DNA of 64,000 bases from Sphingopyxis sp. (GTDB taxonomy: Bacteria; Pseudomonadota; Alphaproteobacteria; Sphingomonadales; Sphingomonadaceae): the NCBI GenBank assembly GCA_002733865.1, contig NVXM01000003.1, forward strand, positions 1-64,000, given 5' to 3'. A model generated the notes under the pieces. The model was not told the origin of the DNA, ran no database searches, and saw nothing but the letters and a program-made list of their open reading frames with translations. Made by a program: the position numbers and the translations under genes. Positions within the stretch are counted from its first letter, which is position 1. Each line of letters opens with the position of its first letter. Shown here piece by piece: positions 62,956 to 64,000 of this stretch.

Positions 62956-63378
62956 ATGGCCGTGACCCGGACATTTTCGATCATTAAACCCGACGCGACT
63001 CGCCGCAATATTACCGGCGCCGTCACCAAGATGCTGGAAGAAGCAGGCCTGCGCGTTGTTGCATCCAAGCGTATCCACATGAGCAAAGAACAGGCCGAAG
63101 GCTTTTACGCCGTGCATAAAGAACGCCCTTTCTTCGGTGAACTGGTCGACTTCATGATCAGCGGTCCGTGCGTCGTTCAGGTTCTCGAAGGTGAAAATGC
63201 GATGCAGAAGAACCGCGATATCATGGGGGCGACCAATCCTGCTGATGCTGCTCCGGGTACGATCCGCAAGGAACTGGCCGAAAGCCTGGAAGCCAACACG
63301 GTTCACGGTTCCGACAGCGAAGAAAATGCCGCGATCGAAATCGCTTATTTCTTCAATGACGATGAAATCGTTGGCTAG
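62956..63378 (+). CDS. ndk: Nucleoside diphosphate kinase
   Basis: Enzyme of 140 aa that balances nucleoside triphosphates by phosphate transfer through a phosphohistidine. The catalytic His117 lies in [29 protein letters not shown] at the N-terminus and [13 protein letters not shown] are invariant parts. Length is standard. Its terminator follows at 63405. Confidence 0.97.
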   Translation: MAVTRTFSIIKPDATRRNITGAVTKMLEEAGLRVVASKRIHMSKEQAEGFYAVHKERPFFGELVDFMISGPCVVQVLEGENAMQKNRDIMGATNPADAAPGTIRKELAESLEANTVHGSDSEENAAIEIAYFFNDDEIVG

Positions 63379-63404
63379 GCCCAACGCTTTTTGACGATCT
63401 ACGG

Positions 63405-63440
63405 ACGCCCGGTTGCAGATGTTGCGGCCGGGCGTTTTTT
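63405..63440 (+). terminator. Rho-independent terminator after ndk
   Basis: ACGCCCGG pairs with CCGGGCGT around a 15-base loop and is followed by six T, 27 bases after the ndk stop. Confidence 0.85.
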
Positions 63441-63518
63441 ATTGGGTAGGGTTGAACCATTGAATAGCAGCGGTGTTGTCGTCAGCTGGTCTCAAGCATG
63501 TTCAAGGCAGTCGGTCCA

Positions 63519-64000
63519 CTATCCATCAGCTGCAATATCAATTTCTTGATCATAGCCAATATGGTCGAGAAATTTTCGGTCGTGGCTCACCAGCATGAGC
63601 GCGCCGGTGTAGGATGAGAGCGACTGCTCCAGCATTTCAATTGCCTCCGCATCAAGATGGTTCGTCGGCTCGTCAAGGATCAGCATTTGTGGCGTGCAAA
63701 CGCCTCCCGTAATCATTGCCAGCCCCGCCCGCAGTCGTTCACCGCCGCTCAGGGTTGACGCAGGACGCAAAGCATCCCGGTTGCGAAATGCGAAGCGGGC
63801 GAGCACTTCATGCGCTTGCCCATTCGTCATCTCCCGATGGTGCGCCTGCATATTGGCAACAAGATCGAGGCCAGGGTCAAGAATATCCACATGCTGATCG
63901 AGCATTGCGAGCGCCTTGTCGACGCGCGTCACGCAACCGCTACTGGGTTCCAAAAGGCCCATCGCCAACCGCAGCAGACTGGTCTTGCCGCTGCCATTGG
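63519..64000 (-). CDS. ABC-F family ATPase, C-terminal part (gene runs off the window)
   Basis: The last 160 residues of an ABC-F ATPase, open through base 64000. The C-terminal nucleotide-binding domain is complete from Walker A onward: NGSGKTSLLRLA at the window edge, signature TLSGGERLRAGLAM, Walker B MLILDEPTNHLDAEAIEML and LVSHDRKFLDHIG. It ends shortly after the H-loop, without the coiled-coil tail of Uup, so it is a different ABC-F subfamily from the one at 34.5 kb. It is convergent with ndk. Confidence 0.9.
   Translation of the reverse strand, partial: NGSGKTSLLRLAMGLLEPSSGCVTRVDKALAMLDQHVDILDPGLDLVANMQAHHREMTNGQAHEVLARFAFRNRDALRPASTLSGGERLRAGLAMITGGVCTPQMLILDEPTNHLDAEAIEMLEQSLSSYTGALMLVSHDRKFLDHIGYDQEIDIAADG

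Noticed and set aside
1..64000. CRISPR arrays, rRNA genes, prophage structural genes
   Set aside because: No regular spacer-repeat pattern, no 16S/23S/5S sequence and no phage morphogenesis motif was found.

Overview
The window looks like chromosomal DNA of an alphaproteobacterium, most likely a sphingomonad (Sphingomonadaceae/Erythrobacteraceae side of Sphingomonadales). The support is the circularly permuted two-piece tmRNA gene at about 47.8-48.15 kb (tag peptide ANDNEALAIAA), the alphaproteobacterial DUF6456 and complex I NDUFS4-type proteins, the lptD-surA-pdxA-ksgA operon facing pepA-holC-ndk, and the style of the catabolic genes. The genus cannot be fixed from the sequence alone.

The window has two halves that meet at tRNA-Pro(GGG) (28472-28548, minus strand). 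Everything to the left (1-28.4 kb) is accessory. It opens with a mosaic of insertion sequences: an IS200-type left end cut by a complete IS21-family element, followed by an IS481-type remnant. Next comes a large catabolic locus (3.1-16 kb). A ten-gene leftward operon encodes a GntR regulator, nitronate monooxygenase-like flavoprotein, Coq4-like protein, cysteine-less thiolase-fold protein, DUF35 partner, two acyl-CoA dehydrogenases, acyl-CoA synthetase, Baeyer-Villiger monooxygenase and alpha/beta hydrolase. It diverges from a CYP153-type P450 and its ferredoxin. Together these suggest hydroxylation, Baeyer-Villiger cleavage, CoA activation, dehydrogenation and retro-aldol cleavage of an aliphatic or alicyclic (terpenoid- or steroid-like) substrate. 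A zone of decay follows (16-19.1 kb), with wrecked acyl-CoA dehydrogenase, NUDIX and UbiB/ABC1 genes. Then come a tripartite EmrAB-type efflux system (19.3-23.5 kb), a thioesterase and a hydrolase, an intact IS200-type element, a MarR regulator that shares a palindrome with the efflux promoter, a broken fumarylacetoacetate-hydrolase-family gene fused to an IS fragment, and attachment-site-like scars next to the tRNA (an approximately 118-bp direct repeat carrying the tRNA-Pro 3' end, and a tRNA-Lys 3' fragment).

The right half (28.5-64 kb) is ordinary housekeeping DNA: yajC-secD-secF, a Mth938-domain protein, a glycosyltransferase, an XRE regulator and DUF6456 protein, an Uup-like ABC-F ATPase, a D-amino-acid aminotransferase, SIMPL and PepSY-like periplasmic proteins, a two-component system, an FAD monooxygenase, chorismate mutase, a polyprenyl diphosphate synthase, a complex I accessory subunit, NUDIX, TPM/TPM/LemA, mscL, two paralogous acidic lipoproteins, ssrA, arginine succinyltransferase-pathway genes (astA, astB and an M20 hydrolase), malate synthase G, ksgA-pdxA-surA-lptD, pepA-holC, a lipoprotein, ndk, and the 3' part of another ABC-F ATPase running off the window.

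The most interesting unit is the 3-16 kb catabolic locus, which combines Ltp2/DUF35-type retro-aldolase logic, a paired acyl-CoA dehydrogenase, a Coq4-like protein, a BVMO and CYP153. Next are the tRNA-Pro island boundary with nested integration scars and the shared TAAAGNNCTTTA palindrome of the MarR/efflux pair. All product names come from reading sequence motifs; no database search was run.
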